Assembly: GCA_965178125.1 (NCBI GenBank)
Contig: OZ237735.1
Span: forward strand, 1,736,001 to 1,800,000
Length of the DNA stretch: 64,000 nt
Reading direction: 5' to 3'
Source: Bilabrum cf. latius
Taxonomy: Eukaryota > Bigyra: Bicosoecida > Bigyra > Bicosoecida
Positions 52,001-64,000 of this stretch are shown one piece after another. Each line of letters begins with the position of its first letter. Position 1 is the first letter of the stretch. The translations under genes and the position numbers were made by a program. Below the pieces are notes generated by a model, which saw nothing but the letters and a program-made list of their open reading frames with translations, made no database searches and was not told the origin of the DNA.

Positions 52001-55000
52001 GCCTTGACCAGATCCAGCCTGGGCCTCCTGCCCGGCCTCTTCTCCAGACTTGGAATCGCGCTCGGCCTGTGGACGGCAAAGCCCACGTCGGAGCAAAAAG
52101 ATAATGCTGCACAACGAAACATGCCCTGCAGCGGATGAAGCAACGTGGTCCTCAGTAATTGCTTGCATGATACTCTCGAGGTGGCGGACGACAGGTTTGA
52201 CCATGATGAGTCCAGCATCTATTGCCTGCCTTGCTGCGGACGTGCTTGAAGCGTCCGGTGCGGAGGCAAGCACCTCAAGCGCAGACCCTGCCAATCTCGA
52301 TAGAGCAAGGCGAATGGGACCAATCCGAAGTGCTGCAAGCGAGTGCAGCCAATACTTTTGTAGTGCAAAGCAGCCTGCATCTGCCTACAGATCCGCAAGC
52401 TTGCGAACACGCTGGGCAGAAAGCATGCATTGTTTGACGAAATCTTGAAACGTCTCAGCAAGACCTTTGTCAAGCTTAGCACCATGGGACAAAGCCGAAG
52501 AGCCGAGCAGCTCAGAGTCCAATGATAGAATCTCGGTGAGCTCATCACAGACGGCCTGCACATCGCTTCGAGTAGTGTCTAGAACGGACGCTGCCAGCGG
52601 GGATGGACTAGCAAGAATTTGCATCTGCCGGTCAGATGCATCAGTCAAATCTACCCCAAGATCTGCTGAGAGCCTATCAAGCTCTCTAATGGACTCCTGT
52701 ACAGCCACTACAACCTCTGTTTCTGTGTTCAACCACTCAGCCTGGGTTGTGACCACGGGAGTTGCTCGAGCTGCAACGGTTTTGCAACACACGCCTAGGA
52801 TTAGGTTAGAAGTATCAGCATGACCGGACAAATGTTCAGCTGCCTTATTAAGCGAACGCAAACAATCTGAGAGCGACTCGTTGCACGAGACTGCACGGCT
52901 AGTTGCGAACCAAGCCAAGTCCCGGTCGCTTGACGGGAGCTTGCTGCCGGAGAGCTCTGGTGCAAGCTCTGCGACTGTCTTCAACGCTTCCTGGCAAGTA
53001 GTCATCGCAGGCTTTGCGGCAGCCTATACGCTAGCAATTACAGACCTTGTACGAAGTATGCGCTGCTGAATCTTAGCCAACAAGACTCCTGCCAGCCGCA
53101 ATCTTTCGACAGCGACGTTAGGGTGGAGGCCTGCGGCCGGTTCTACGTCCTGGATGCGGCGAACTAGCACGTCGATAGCATACAGGTGAGCTGAAAGGCC
53201 TGCAATCATGGCTCTAGATTGGGTTCTGTACACCAACTACGACTCTGCTGCCGTTCCCAGGGCCTCAATCTGGCTCGGAGAAAGGTCCCCTTCCCCAAGC
53301 ACGACACCATCCGCCTGTGTGGTGCTTGAGCCACCGAACGATGAATGCTGCGTTTGAGCAAGCATAACACGGACCCGGACAGCAAGGTCGTAGTCCCGCC
53401 AATGCTAAGACTCAAGGTCAGCACCAACTGTGCCTCCTTCAACAGAATGAGTGCCAATGCTGACTGGTGGGATGGAAGATCCAAACAGGGCGGCAGCACC
53501 TACCATTGCAGACCCGTGCAGCTTGCGCACCAGCTTGGAAGCAGACCCATTCTCCCAACCGATCGATTTTGTTCTCTTCAAAAGCATATGAAACAGCGTG
53601 TACTTCTGGGGCGTTGTTGACTTCTCCTTGCTGACTTCACCAACCGCATCGGATGCGGTGGCTTGGTCAGGCGGCTTCTGGACAAACTCAACGAATGCCT
53701 ACCATTGGCGCACAAAATCCCGCCAATCGTCTGCTTCGCTTCGAGCGACAGGCGTATTTCTCCGCAGCATATCTTCCAGGCGACGGGGCAGCTTGGATAG
53801 CGCTCCGAGCATTTTGCAGACCTACTGGTGGTCTTGCGAACTGGGATCAAGCAGTCCCGCAGGCAAAGCTGCTGGAACAGAAGCTGCGAAAGGAATTGGG
53901 CTAAAGCTCTAAATGACTGGCGCGCCTGCAAGTGGATTCGATGGTAAACGAGCCGCGGCTCCGCCAACAAAGTGGCATAGGATTCCCACCGTGCCTAGCT
54001 CGCCAATGTGTTTGGAACCTCCGCTCGAGCCAAATCGCAATGATTGCGCCTCCAGTATGGTCGACACAGGCACTGAAAGACACTCGTTCCATTTCTTTGC
54101 AGTGTGAATCAGTTTGCTATGGCCAGCGCGGGAACTCTACTGCGCACTTTCATACGTTTGAGACTACCAGCGGTGTAACCGAATCGCGTCGTTTAATTCT
54201 TGCTCAACCTAGTAGCGCATGGTCTTGGCATGTTCGGCAACGGCAGGCATATGACTCCAGAAGTAGGCAACTAGCTGCAACATAGTCCGGCCAATGCGCT
54301 CGACGCAAATGCGCCTTGAAGGCGAGCTTTGCGCAAGCACAATTAGCGATTTGGCATTGCTGAGAACAATTTGCATCCTTGTTCCGAACTCGCCGACTGG
54401 AGAACTCCTCAAAAATCTCTCGGAAGCTTCAAATGCAACACGAATTGCAGCTCCCTGCCGAGAGACACCTTCGAGCGTGGCCCCAGCGCTTGAAACTGAC
54501 ACATCAGCAACCAGGGAAGGGCTGGGATCCTCTCCACCAGCTCCTGAGCTTGGTGAACGAACAACCGCAGCTGCATTTGCGAACCCTACGTCAGGTTTCT
54601 AAGCCGTGAACAACCATTTATCAGCCTCTGAAATACCTGCGGCGTCTGCATAGATACTCTACTGCTGCGGTCGACTGCTAGCATTGCCATCACCGTCAGA
54701 ATACTAGTCTTCTATGGATGCCAGCCCAGCAGCGCGGTGAAACATGAGGGCGAGAGCCCTTGCTCGCAGCTCGAATCGTCTTTGGATCGACAACAGCACA
54801 GATGACCAAGAACCGAGCTCCAGTCTCCGCCACCGAGCGCACACAGCCTGCACCATGAGCAAAGCCTTGCCGAGAGCTGCTTTCTCGGCCGCGTACTTCT
54901 CGTATCGCTACGAAGCCGCAACTAGCCTTTCACCAGCTCCAAGGGCGCTTGCAATCGGCGAAAACAGAGGGATTTCCTTCGTGGACTTGACCACTCGAAG

Positions 55001-58000
55001 TATTTCTGAGAGCACATCTTGACCTGGAAACACACGAAGCAATTGCAATACTCGCATGTGGAGTGAGTCACAAGCCGACAAGAATATTGACATCTCTGAG
55101 ATGCACGGTGATCGATAGAAATCGAATCCATTGCCAGAAGGCTCTGGAATGGCCGGATCAAGCTTGTCACTGCTGGCTGTGGAGCCACTATTGATAGCCC
55201 CGCGACCAATCAAGCGGTCCAGAGACGCCTCAATAGACGCATCGATGCCTGGCTCTGAAAGGACAACGCCTGTCCGCCGCTCAATCCTCGAATGGGCTCG
55301 GGCTTGCGTTGAAAGACTAGCAACTCGCCGGGCAACTGCAAATACTGCCGAATCACAAATCTCAGCGGTAGGCTCTGCCACGGTGCCTGCAGCACCATCG
55401 TACGTTGCAGCAAGGCACTCATCCGCGCACAGTGATGCCAACGCATTCTGGGTAGCCTATTGCCGAGATACTGCTGGTATTCTTCCTGCATGCAGCAAAC
55501 TAAAACTACTGGAGCCACCAGTCCTTCCAAACCCGAAACACTCCCATTGCAACCGAAGTAATTGAAATATGTCCTCGGGGTCGTCGAATAGATATGGCTC
55601 AGGCATGTCTCTCGATCCACTGACCAGTCCACTTTTGCCAGGCTCGGGTGCAGACTCCGAGGGGTCGTCGAAAAGATCCTCCTGGGTCTCCTATATCTCA
55701 GCATGCAAATGCCGATCACCGATCGCGTAATCTCGTAGCTGGTCTTCCTCAACTTGGTCCACCTCGGAACTGAACACACTGATTCCCATCTTGAAACTTG
55801 GGGCGGGCTCATCCCTTCTACGACGGATGTCATCAACTGCTGTAGAGATGTCTGAGCAGGTTGCGAACACTTCTTGAATCATGGCGGCAAAGTCCTCTCC
55901 AGAGCTCACAAGTGCTGCGGTACCCGCAACGCTGGACAAGTGTCGCAGCGAAGCACACCACTCTCGCAAATGACACCTTACTGCCTTCGAGGAGGGCCGA
56001 GACTTGGCCTGTGCATCGGATATTTCCCGCTGGTACTCTTTTAGAGCAGAAAGCAGGCGCCCACTTGCACCAGGACTGCCACCGGTTGCCTTCTGCGGAC
56101 CTGCCAGGCTGATGACACTCACAATTAATCTCCCTGCCGTCTACAGGGCATCCATGAGGGGCACTGCAACGTCACTGAATCCAAGGAGCGCAGATGGTGC
56201 TAAGACACTAAGGACTGCATCTACGGATGCAAGCGTAGATCTCAGCAGTTGATCGGTACCTCGACGCCTCTGGAACGCACCTTGTACACATTGTACTAGC
56301 AACGAGCTGCTTTCGATGCTTGTATCAAACTCAACCTGCTCAATGGGACTGCGACTTCGCAAAACCTCAGCGAGAGATGCAAGAGCCGCATCAGAGGAGA
56401 GCAGGGTTCTGGCAAACTACGCTTGCTCACGGAGTGAGTCATACTGCTGAGAGGAAAACGCGATAGGGTCCTCCTGCTGGGCTGCGGCGGCAGCCGCAGC
56501 AATGCCACGTGACTCAAATATGATCTCGTCATTGTTTTCCACCCTATCGAGGACCTCACATCGATGAGATCCAGAAAAACGCACAGTTGGAGCGTGGGCA
56601 AGAGACGATGGAAATCCGTTCGAGCTCGAAGCTGCCAAAATGGCTTGTTCAGCTAGGACAGCGGGTACCGATTCAGCCTTTTTCAAGTTGATACCAACTA
56701 GTGGCACAGCAATCGCTCCATCACTGCACCATTCACCAGCTTTTGCCTGCTGGGCAGCCCTGTCGAAAACCACGCGCTTGAGTCGATGCATCGCATCCGC
56801 GGCCTACTCTCGACGCATGCCTCCAAGCAGCTAGGCGTCAACAATAGAGAGCCTGCAAGCTTTATCAATTTGTATTTCACACGCTACAGTAGATGCTAAG
56901 AGGTCTAGAATCGTGCACGTTTCACTAGAGGAGGTCTGAATCCGCTCAGTAAGAAGAAGCAAGATTTCCGCCAGCAGCGACGTCCGACTCGGTGAATGGA
57001 ACTCTTCGCGGACCTCCTGCGCGAGACGGATCATGCGCGATGGGGGGCATTCTTCCGAGGTGTTCGCAGTACGCCTCAAAAAATCACGCTCAGGTACTTG
57101 CTGTGCAAGCGCTCGAAGTTGCCTGGACAAACGTAGACCCGCATGCTTGGTGAGCGAGGGCACCGTAACTGCGCTAGGCACCAGTGATGCAAGTCCTGCT
57201 AGTGTCGCAGCACTTCGTGACACATAAGCATCCAAATCACCGATTGTCCGGCTTACCGACCCCGCATTCTCTGCACCTAATATTATCTGCGACGCTTCCG
57301 AAGCCTGCATCCCGCTTAAACAGTCTCGACGCGACGCAACTGGAACTGCTGCATACGCTTGATCCAGTATGACTCGAGCCTCCAAGTTGTCTGCAGAAGG
57401 CTCATGATGAACTGCATGGCGCTCTTCTTGTCGCCGCAAGTAGTTCAAAAGCACCCGGGCTGGGCGAATAAGTTGCAACAGCTCTGTGGAAGTCCCTAGC
57501 TCGGGCTTGCTAGTCGCACGCCAGGTAGCGAGCATGCACAAGGCAGCCGCGACCCTCCATGCAGGCGCAAGTTCTGTAGACTGGATGGAATGGGCACTGC
57601 CTACAACACGAGATAGCACCGCAACAGCTGCTTCCTAGCCAAGCCGTATCTCATCCCTAGCACTGCTTGCGTGCCGCTCCAACCATTTTAACGAACTGAG
57701 AAGTCTGGCATAGGCACCCACTCTCGAGGACTACTAGCCAGACACCAAACCGAAGACCTGCTTACCGGCTCTACCAGCCGATGTAGGGGAAAACTCAACG
57801 TGGACTTTGGCTTCGTCCGCTGGTTCAGCATCGTCATTTTCTCCATGAAGATCGGATCGAATCCACTTTAAGAATACTACGCCTTCCTGTGCCTTGGAAT
57901 CGCCTGTTTTTGAGTCAAGGACGAACTTCGGACGCTACATTCGGGATGCAACAGACGTTGAAGTGTCAGCCTCTGCGCCATTCACAAGCTTCCACGCGTC

Positions 58001-61000
58001 TTCAGCTGGTAGAATATCCTGAGGAGATAGCCTTGTCAGAATTCCATCAACACCTGCGGAATAGCTTTGCAAGGCCCCATCAGTCAGAGCGCCGAGTCTC
58101 TGCCGAACTTCAACTTCGCGCTCAGTTTCGTCAATCTTCCTGAATGCTGAGGAACCAATGACGTATGCGATGGCCTCGGTCGCCTCATAGTCCAATCCAG
58201 ATGCTGAGATGCCGGACACTAGCTTGTGGAACATAGGTGCATCATCTACAGTCATCGCAGGAATTGAGAACCCCATATGAACAAGGCTCAAGTATTTCTT
58301 ACAAATATCGGTCGACAAGCTGCGGATGATCGGCAAAGGCTGTCCGACTGCTACCGGATCTTCATGTGGCGCCAAGGTCAGACTCACGTGAGCTAATCTC
58401 GAGCCAACTAACTTATCTACACTCTCTATAGCGTCTGAAGTAGCGCGCAAAAGCTCACTGTTGCCAGTACCAGTGACTTGAGCGAGACACTACAAGCAAG
58501 CAATTGATGCGAGACAGCTCGATGCGACATCAGGAGGCATGTCAGCACTGCTAAGAGCGTCAACTAGGTTGCGAATGCTAGCAGCTGCATCGCAGAGAGA
58601 AACATGCAGTCGAACCGCACCAAGCTGGCTTCCAGACGGTGCCAATGCAGTAAGAAAAGCTCTGAGCGTGAGCGAAGCAGTGCTCATAAGACGGTGGCCC
58701 AAAATGGCCTGCATAGAACCAGAAGCCGCACTTGAAATCACAGCCTCCGCAAGAAATGCAACAGACTGTGGTAACAAGTACGCACACCCGATTGCCTCCA
58801 CAGCTGCATGTGGTCGAAGCTGCAGGCCAATCGAACGGAATCTACCAGTTGCAACTGTTTCCAAGTTCGAGTATTCCTGTCGCCATAAAGAGTCTCGTAA
58901 TACAGGTGACTCAAGTCTCATGATAGTGTCGACGAATTCGACTGCACGGCTGCTAACACCAACTCCGTCTCCTTGAAGCAATATCTATATACTATCGGAA
59001 GACTGAAGCCCCAAGAGAATGGCTCCTATCGTATCAAAGCTCATAGAGCGAACGGAGGCTGGCAACTCATCAATCAGAACAGGCGCTTGCGTCGCTCTGT
59101 CGCTACCGACAACAGTCTTCGCCGCGATTGATCCATTCCCAGCATGTGTTACGGCACAAGCTTCGATGGCTCTACGAAAGCTGGAGACACCCAGCCAGCT
59201 GCAAGATCCCAGTGGTTCAGTGTGCATCTCCAAGCGTCTGCTTGCAGGCAGTGCGAGGCGTCCAGTAAGCAGACTTGGCAGCGCTGACGGTTCATCTTGC
59301 AGTACCTGAGACCACCTTGGAAAATGCGCCGGTAAGTCTACTCGTTCGGTTTGAACGGACACTTGAAGACTGGATTCATCGTTATCAGCGTCGACAGTCT
59401 CTACAGGCATTGCGATTTCAAGACATCGGTTTCGCATGGCACGGCTAAGCTCCGGACCGACACACTCTCTCGAGTCCACGTGTATATCTACAAGAAATGC
59501 AATACGAAACATTGGGTGTGTAGGGACAACCCGTGCTACACCATCAGCTGATGTACCACATTCAGGGATAGATAGAACACCATCCGGTTCTAGCAAGGCA
59601 TTAAGCCGATCGAGCACTGCCGGTGGCGCAACGTTTGCGCCTCGGATAACAAGCATCAGGCCATCGCGTACCGCCCGGGTGAGAGGTCCATCCACCCACA
59701 CGAACCTTCCTAAGTCTACACGCTCATTAGAAGACTGCTTTTGTCTCAACTGGCTCAACAGCCCCTGCAGGACCCGATAGTGATCCGGATCTGCATGGTT
59801 CATAGCTAGTGCAGCACATGACTCTGCACATACCCTGAGACTAGCAAACGTATCAACAGGTTTCACATCACTACGTGAGTCTGATACTGCTTGCTCCGAC
59901 ATTTGTAGTAGCTTACATATGCTAGTCGACAGTCGCACCCTTGCAGACGCACCACAGCTCGAGCAGAGCTGAGAGGCCACGACAGCAACCTCATGTGCCA
60001 GACGCAAAATCAGCTTCTGTGAAGCTGCAATAGGATTCACCGCAACCTACTCAAATGATCCAACCAAATCAGCTGCATCCGTTGAAGATGAGAGCTGCAG
60101 AACTAAATAATCAGTCTTATGCCCAGCGAGAGAAGCTGCCTGGCGGAGAGCAGAGAGACGTCTTGAACCTCCAGTTCCATATACCAGCAGTGGAAGCCTA
60201 GCACGTATGCCAACCATGCATGAAAGACAAACAAAACCCAAGTTCTTGGTTGTACCACCATCACCCGCGGCAAAATTGTTGAGCATTTCAGACATTTTCA
60301 CAATGAACTCGTTGGGGAGGCTTTGGTTGAAGCAGCGCGCAAACTCAATCGCAACAGTATTGCGGCCAGTACGCGACCTAAACCTACCTGCGAAGCACAT
60401 AAGTACAGCCAGTTGGAACGCAAACTGTTGCTACTGTGAAACGCTGTTTACTCGCTGGAGAGGTTGGCACGGCCAAAGCTACAGCAACGTCTGCATTGCA
60501 GTGCGAAGTCTACCGATGTCTCGCAGATTGAACTCAAACGGCGTTCCAGGCCCAAAATAGTCAACAGATGATCGATGAGACATGCTAGCTAAGCTTGAGA
60601 CAAAGCGGACCAACCGAGCAAGCGTGTCTTCGTTCCAAAGCGGCAAATGTGGACTTGCACCAGGAGTTGCCTGATCTGGCGAGAACGAATGTCTCAGAAT
60701 GGCAATGCTGTCTTCGGCCGCGAGCTCACGAAGGTAAACCTTCGAGAAACGGTTTAAGAATGACTTCGGTAGCTGCTTGCGGCCACCGCCTTGGCTCACA
60801 GGATTCTACGTCGCGAATACTCTGAACGTAGAAGGGCAATGGACCGTCTGCCCGAGCTCCGGGATGAACACGGAGGCGCGGTGGTCAAGAATCGCATTCA
60901 AGCCCTCCAAAACTGGCTATGGAGCCAGATTCAGCTCATCCAACAGCACCCAATCGCCTCGTTTTAAAGCAGCTAGGAGAACGCCATCTCTCCACACAAA

Positions 61001-64000
61001 ACTGCGATCTGCAGACTCCCCAGCAGAGTCAGAAGCAACTGGAAGGTCTGCACCAATCAGGTCAGCTATGTCAGTCTAATCACTCAAATTGATGCGAACA
61101 AGGGGATTTCCAGAAACGGCAGCGAGAGCCTGCACTAGGGAGCTCTTACCTACTCCTGGAGAGCCTTCGAGCAACACGGGCTGCGTGCTCTACAACGCTC
61201 GAAGCACCCTGCCAACGTTTGCTCGGACTGTTGGTGCATCGAACGCAAATGGGATTTCACCAACCGGTTTGGGCTCAACAGATCCATATTGGAGCAAGAA
61301 TGAACCAAGGCGGATTCCATGCGATGAGCCTGACAGCTCTCCATCAACTTCGCCGTCAAAAGCCGCTATGCTCCGCGAGAGAGTATCCTCACGTGCCGAG
61401 CCGCCGAGTCTTGCAATGAACTTGCATAATGTGTGTACACCGCTGTCTGTGCCTGCTTGCGCATCCACTGAGGTTCCAAGGCCGAACCCATCGAGCAGCA
61501 CAAGCGCAGCAGCGTGGCCGAAGCCCTCCCAAGCTCTTGCATCCAGGGTGGAGCTGGGTGAGCCAGCTGCACGTTGCTACGCGCAAAACTCAATTATGTA
61601 CTCGGCCCACTGTCGCACATCCCTTAATGTGAATGGAACGTGCTGCACGTCAACCATGCTCTGCAAAGAGTCTCCGTCATCGGAGCAGGCTTGGCTCGTA
61701 TACTGAATAAAAAGCTACCTCAGTCCACCCACCATCGATGTTAGCAGATCAGGGGGCAGCTGCAGCTACTACGCAAGCGATGCTTGCACAAATATCTAAG
61801 AAACGACTGCGTCAATATCCTCTGCTGAATCGATTTGTGGGACCCAAATCTCCGTGAACCTGCTTCGGAGGGCAGGGGACAGCTCTCGCTTCCCAAAATC
61901 ATCGCCTGGGTTCATTGTTGCAATGAAGCGGAATCCCTCCTTTGCCTTGACGTGGATACTATCAAGGTTTGAATCACCAGCACCACTTGAGGGCTCATCA
62001 GCCGAGCACCTCTCTGGAACAGTCAACTTCCGCTCAGGTTCAAGTACGCTATTGAGACGTTCCAAGACTGCATCTTCCGCCAGCGAAACTTCATCTAGAA
62101 GAAACATGCTTCCGTCAAGCATAGATTCAACCAAAGGACCATCAGCCCATTCGAATAGTTGCCTTGCGCTGTCACGACAGGACACAACAATGTCTCGTGT
62201 ACGCTCAACACTCGGATCTACCTCAGATTGCGGCTCCGAGGCTGCGGCTTCGCTTCTACCAGTGGCAGTTCTGCGAACCTTGGCGGCTTGGTGCTCCTCT
62301 AGCTGCTTGTCAGGCCGCTCACGCTTGTCACCCGACCTGTCGCGGTCATCATTGTCTATCAAGCGAAGCATATCATCGTAAGCCATCTAAGCAAGGTGGT
62401 CGAGCTCAGGTGGGGAGTCATCGCTAGTACGGGACAAGTATGCAAACACGGCAGTAGCGGCATCGTACTTAAGTTGCCTTCGTCGTTGAGCTCGAAGCGG
62501 GCGCATGCTTCCGATAAAATCCGTAGCGTCCATCGTCTAGTGGCAATTGACAATGCGAAGAGCCTGGTTCCTCAGCTTTGCGACAAACTGCACAGCACTG
62601 GTTTTACCTGTCCCAGTTTCTCCGACTAAAAGTACTGGTTCCTTGTAGAACATGCATTTAACGAGAAGCGCAACGACTCGCCTAAGCTGCTGGGTCCACG
62701 TCAGGTCTGGGAGCTCCTTCGAGTCCATGGTATCCGCAACCCTGCTATTGGACGTAGTAGAGGGGCTTGCTTGAGCGGGAGCAGACGCTGCTTTGTCGCC
62801 GTGCGCATACAAAGCAGGGTCTCCATACAGATCTGATGGACATAACGAGCACTTGCAGGTTCTTTGCAACACATCCATCAGCACGTTTTGCTCATCCTTG
62901 ACACGCAGCCGTTCTGCCAAGAGCATGTACCCACTGCAGCCAAGTTCTTGCCAAGTTGACGGCACACGGGCAGCCCAGCGCAGTAGGTCCCGTGTAGTAA
63001 CGAACGAAGTGCTTCCAGCAAATACGTCAGAAGCCTGCCGTGCACGCCGAAGCTCAGCAGCGACTCGAACCATTGCCTCAGCAAACGGAGGTGCAATATG
63101 AGACGACTTCACGATAATCTCCTTGAGCTCACTCTCAGGTGCCTCATCTACACGAAGTTCAAAAAATCGATTTCGAAACGCTCGGCTGAGGGGCTTCCTT
63201 CCACCGTATGTGCCGCCGGCCGGGTTCTAGGTTGCGAATAGCCTGAACCGCGGGGAAGCTCGCACAACCTCCTGAGTCTCCGGGATATAAAGCTCCCGAT
63301 TGTCGTCCAACAATCGGTTCAAAGCTTCTAGAACTTCTGTAGGTGCAAGGTTTAGCTCATCTAGCACAAGCCAAGCGCCCTACCTCGCAGCTGCGACCAG
63401 TACCCCCTCCTTAAACTCCAAAGAACCAGCACCAGTTGGCTAAAAAGAACCAAAATACTCACTAATATCAGTATTCTAGTGGTTGTTCACCCTATAGCAC
63501 ATGTTTCCGGTCCGGGCGGCGAGGTACTCAACAAGAGAGGTTTTGCCTGAGGAAGTGGGTCCCTGCAGGAGCACAGGAGACTTGGAACACGCTACGGCCC
63601 GGGCAAGGTTACGCAGATTGAATTGTACGCTCGCGGTCATGACATACCTGCGCTGTCCAGCTGCATCGTCTGCTGAGAACCCAGCTGCCCAATCGAGTGG
63701 CTCAGAATCACCGGTGGCTATGTCGAAGCAGTCAATTAAAACGCCGCTAGCCCGTACTTCTGGCACAGACATGTCACCGGGGAGGTTCGACACTGCAGAG
63801 TGGCAGGCGAGTACTAGCTAAGCATATCCAGCAGAATCGGTACCCGATGATCGAAGCTCACGCAAGAAGTCTATTGATTGCACGGCAGTACCTGGGCTCC
63901 CACGAGCGGTCTTCTTGGACCCCTTGGACTTGCGCTTCTTGGATTTGCCCAGGTTGGCTGTGTCTATAGCTGGCTGGATCTGCGTCGCGTACGCAGCGCA
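49004..64000 (-). CDS. MDN1: Midasin (MDN1/Rea1), dynein-like AAA+ ATPase of 60S ribosome assembly; N-terminus outside the window
   Basis: One frame stays open for 4,998 codons from the window edge to UGA at 49,004-49,006, with UAG as Gln. Midasin uses its AAA+ ring to pull the Ytm1/WDR12 and Rsa4/NLE1 assembly factors off pre-60S particles in the nucleolus and nucleoplasm. Visible are AAA3 to AAA6, a long helical linker, an acidic D/E-rich region and the C-terminal VWA domain with a MIDAS site (DDSKS). AAA1 and AAA2 lie beyond 64000. The C-terminus PFPFYVVVQDHGKLPQVLAD matches the family end. The long linker is poorly conserved, as in other midasins. No intron is needed in this stretch. Orthology is secure from the motif order. 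Confidence 0.95.
49007..49860 (-). other. Midasin C-terminal VWA/MIDAS domain
   Basis: The domain begins near IASQFRKDKIWLRRTKASQR (Gln as UAG at 49,829-49,831). The metal-ion-dependent adhesion site is DDSKS at 49,742-49,756 within LLAIDDSKSM. The second MIDAS loop has FAQTQTD, and LLFVISDG is the third element. The domain binds the UBL domains of Rsa4/NLE1 and Ytm1/WDR12 in the family. The metal-binding residues are intact. Confidence 0.9.
50090..52020 (-). other. Midasin D/E-rich acidic region
   Basis: About 640 residues are very rich in Asp, Glu, Ala, Gly and Ser, with few hydrophobic residues. The stretch is bounded by GTGTGEEDISEQLAKEG at its start and by GDYRTGKRINMRRVIQYIAS downstream. 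The family uses this region as a flexible tether for the VWA domain. A family-like GGELDEAIDVSLWEGE lies inside it. Confidence 0.85.
59400..60200 (-). other. Midasin AAA6 module, degenerate nucleotide site
   Basis: The P-loop position reads GTGGSRRLS (60,152-60,178), lacking the GKT/S lysine. Walker B reads LMLVIRGANVAPP (59,636-59,659), lacking the acidic pair. The shape of the module is kept: GSFEQV has its Gln as UAG (60,047-60,049), and the finger region reads LSRAMRNRCLEI. Loss of catalysis in AAA6 is known in the family as I recall it, so this is a conserved trait rather than a broken gene. Confidence 0.8.
60600..61210 (-). other. Midasin AAA5 module
   Basis: Walker A GSPGVGKSS lies near 61,143-61,166. 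Then come INLSDQTDIADLIGAD (UAG at 61,076-61,078), Walker B WVLLDELNLAPQPVLEGLNA (UAG at 60,917-60,919) and the sensor FATQNPVSQGGGRK (UAG at 60,806-60,808), followed by LPKSFLNRF. Three conserved Gln positions in this one module are UAG. Confidence 0.9.
61790..62720 (-). other. Midasin AAA4 module
   Basis: Walker A GETGTGKTS is at about 62,597-62,623. The following motif VNCHQTMD uses UAG for the conserved Gln (62,537-62,539). Walker B is FLLDEVSLAEDAVLERLNS, the sensor is FIATMNPGDDFGKRELSPAL, and the finger is LRSRFTEIW. The ATMNP variant with Met is normal for AAA4. A charged insert rich in Asp, Arg and Lys precedes Walker B. Confidence 0.9.
62850..63640 (-). other. Midasin AAA3 module
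   Basis: Walker A GPTSSGKTS is at 63,539-63,562. Walker B is WLVLDELNLAP, and the sensor motif LFATQNP has its Gln as UAG (63,227-63,229). The arginine-finger region reads LSRAFRNRF. The residues match AAA3 of yeast Rea1 closely, including RVNNH, YIPETQEVV and YGGRK. All catalytic residues are present, so this site should be active. Confidence 0.9.

Noticed and set aside
49829-63478. UAG meaning Leu, Tyr, Glu or pyrrolysine, or stop-codon readthrough
   Set aside because: Seven conserved midasin sites are Gln in other species. Glu would fit some variable sites (for example NNH-x-NTD) but not ATQNP or LSEQTD. The density of UAG is far too high for programmed readthrough.
174-63999. Dozens of standard-code ORFs of 60-300 codons on both strands
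   Set aside because: They are either fragments of the four genes cut at UAG or shadows in other frames. The fragments of each gene share one frame and are separated only by UAG.

Overview
This is nuclear DNA of a microbial eukaryote that reads UAG as glutamine and keeps UAA and UGA as stops. Read that way, the window resolves into four genes. (1) 5-2924, minus: a KDM4/JMJD2-type histone demethylase with one short intron. (2) 3408-46251, plus: a giant predicted surface protein of about 14,250 residues with one 91-bp intron near its start. (3) 46578-48788, plus: a JmjC/cupin-like protein with a signal peptide. (4) 49004 to beyond 64000, minus: midasin (MDN1/Rea1), the AAA+ ribosome-assembly ATPase, lacking only its N-terminal part. 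I followed the giant gene codon by codon through every in-frame UAG and found no internal UAA or UGA. The other three genes also stay open. Together the four frames hold about 20,900 codons.

The code assignment rests mainly on midasin. In-frame UAG falls on glutamines that are conserved in the family from yeast to human: twice in the sensor motif ATQNP, and in NLSEQTD, NxHQ, ASQxVLEG, GFEQV and IASQFRKDKIW. Under the standard code the same DNA would look like dozens of short hypothetical ORFs.

The giant protein has a signal peptide and one or two LamG/concanavalin-like domains. About 10,000 residues of Cys-containing beta-sandwich segments follow, some clearly IPT/TIG. Then come a GCC2/GCC3-type Cys-rich array, a membrane-proximal ectodomain, roughly nine or ten hydrophobic segments, and a charged alpha-helical tail carrying short internal repeats. 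The order suggests a very large adhesin or receptor with the N-terminus outside the cell. IPT plus GCC2/GCC3 combinations are familiar in alveolates and stramenopiles, so I favour a SAR-type protist, but the window alone cannot fix the lineage.

Layout: the KDM4-like and giant genes are divergent across 483 bp. The giant and JmjC genes run in tandem 326 bp apart. The JmjC and midasin genes converge with 215 bp between them. The three intergenic gaps each hold an inverted repeat and no recognisable RNA gene. No tRNA, rRNA, mobile element or CRISPR array was recognised. The genes share no obvious pathway; two are chromatin or JmjC-type dioxygenases, one is a surface protein and one is a ribosome-biogenesis factor.
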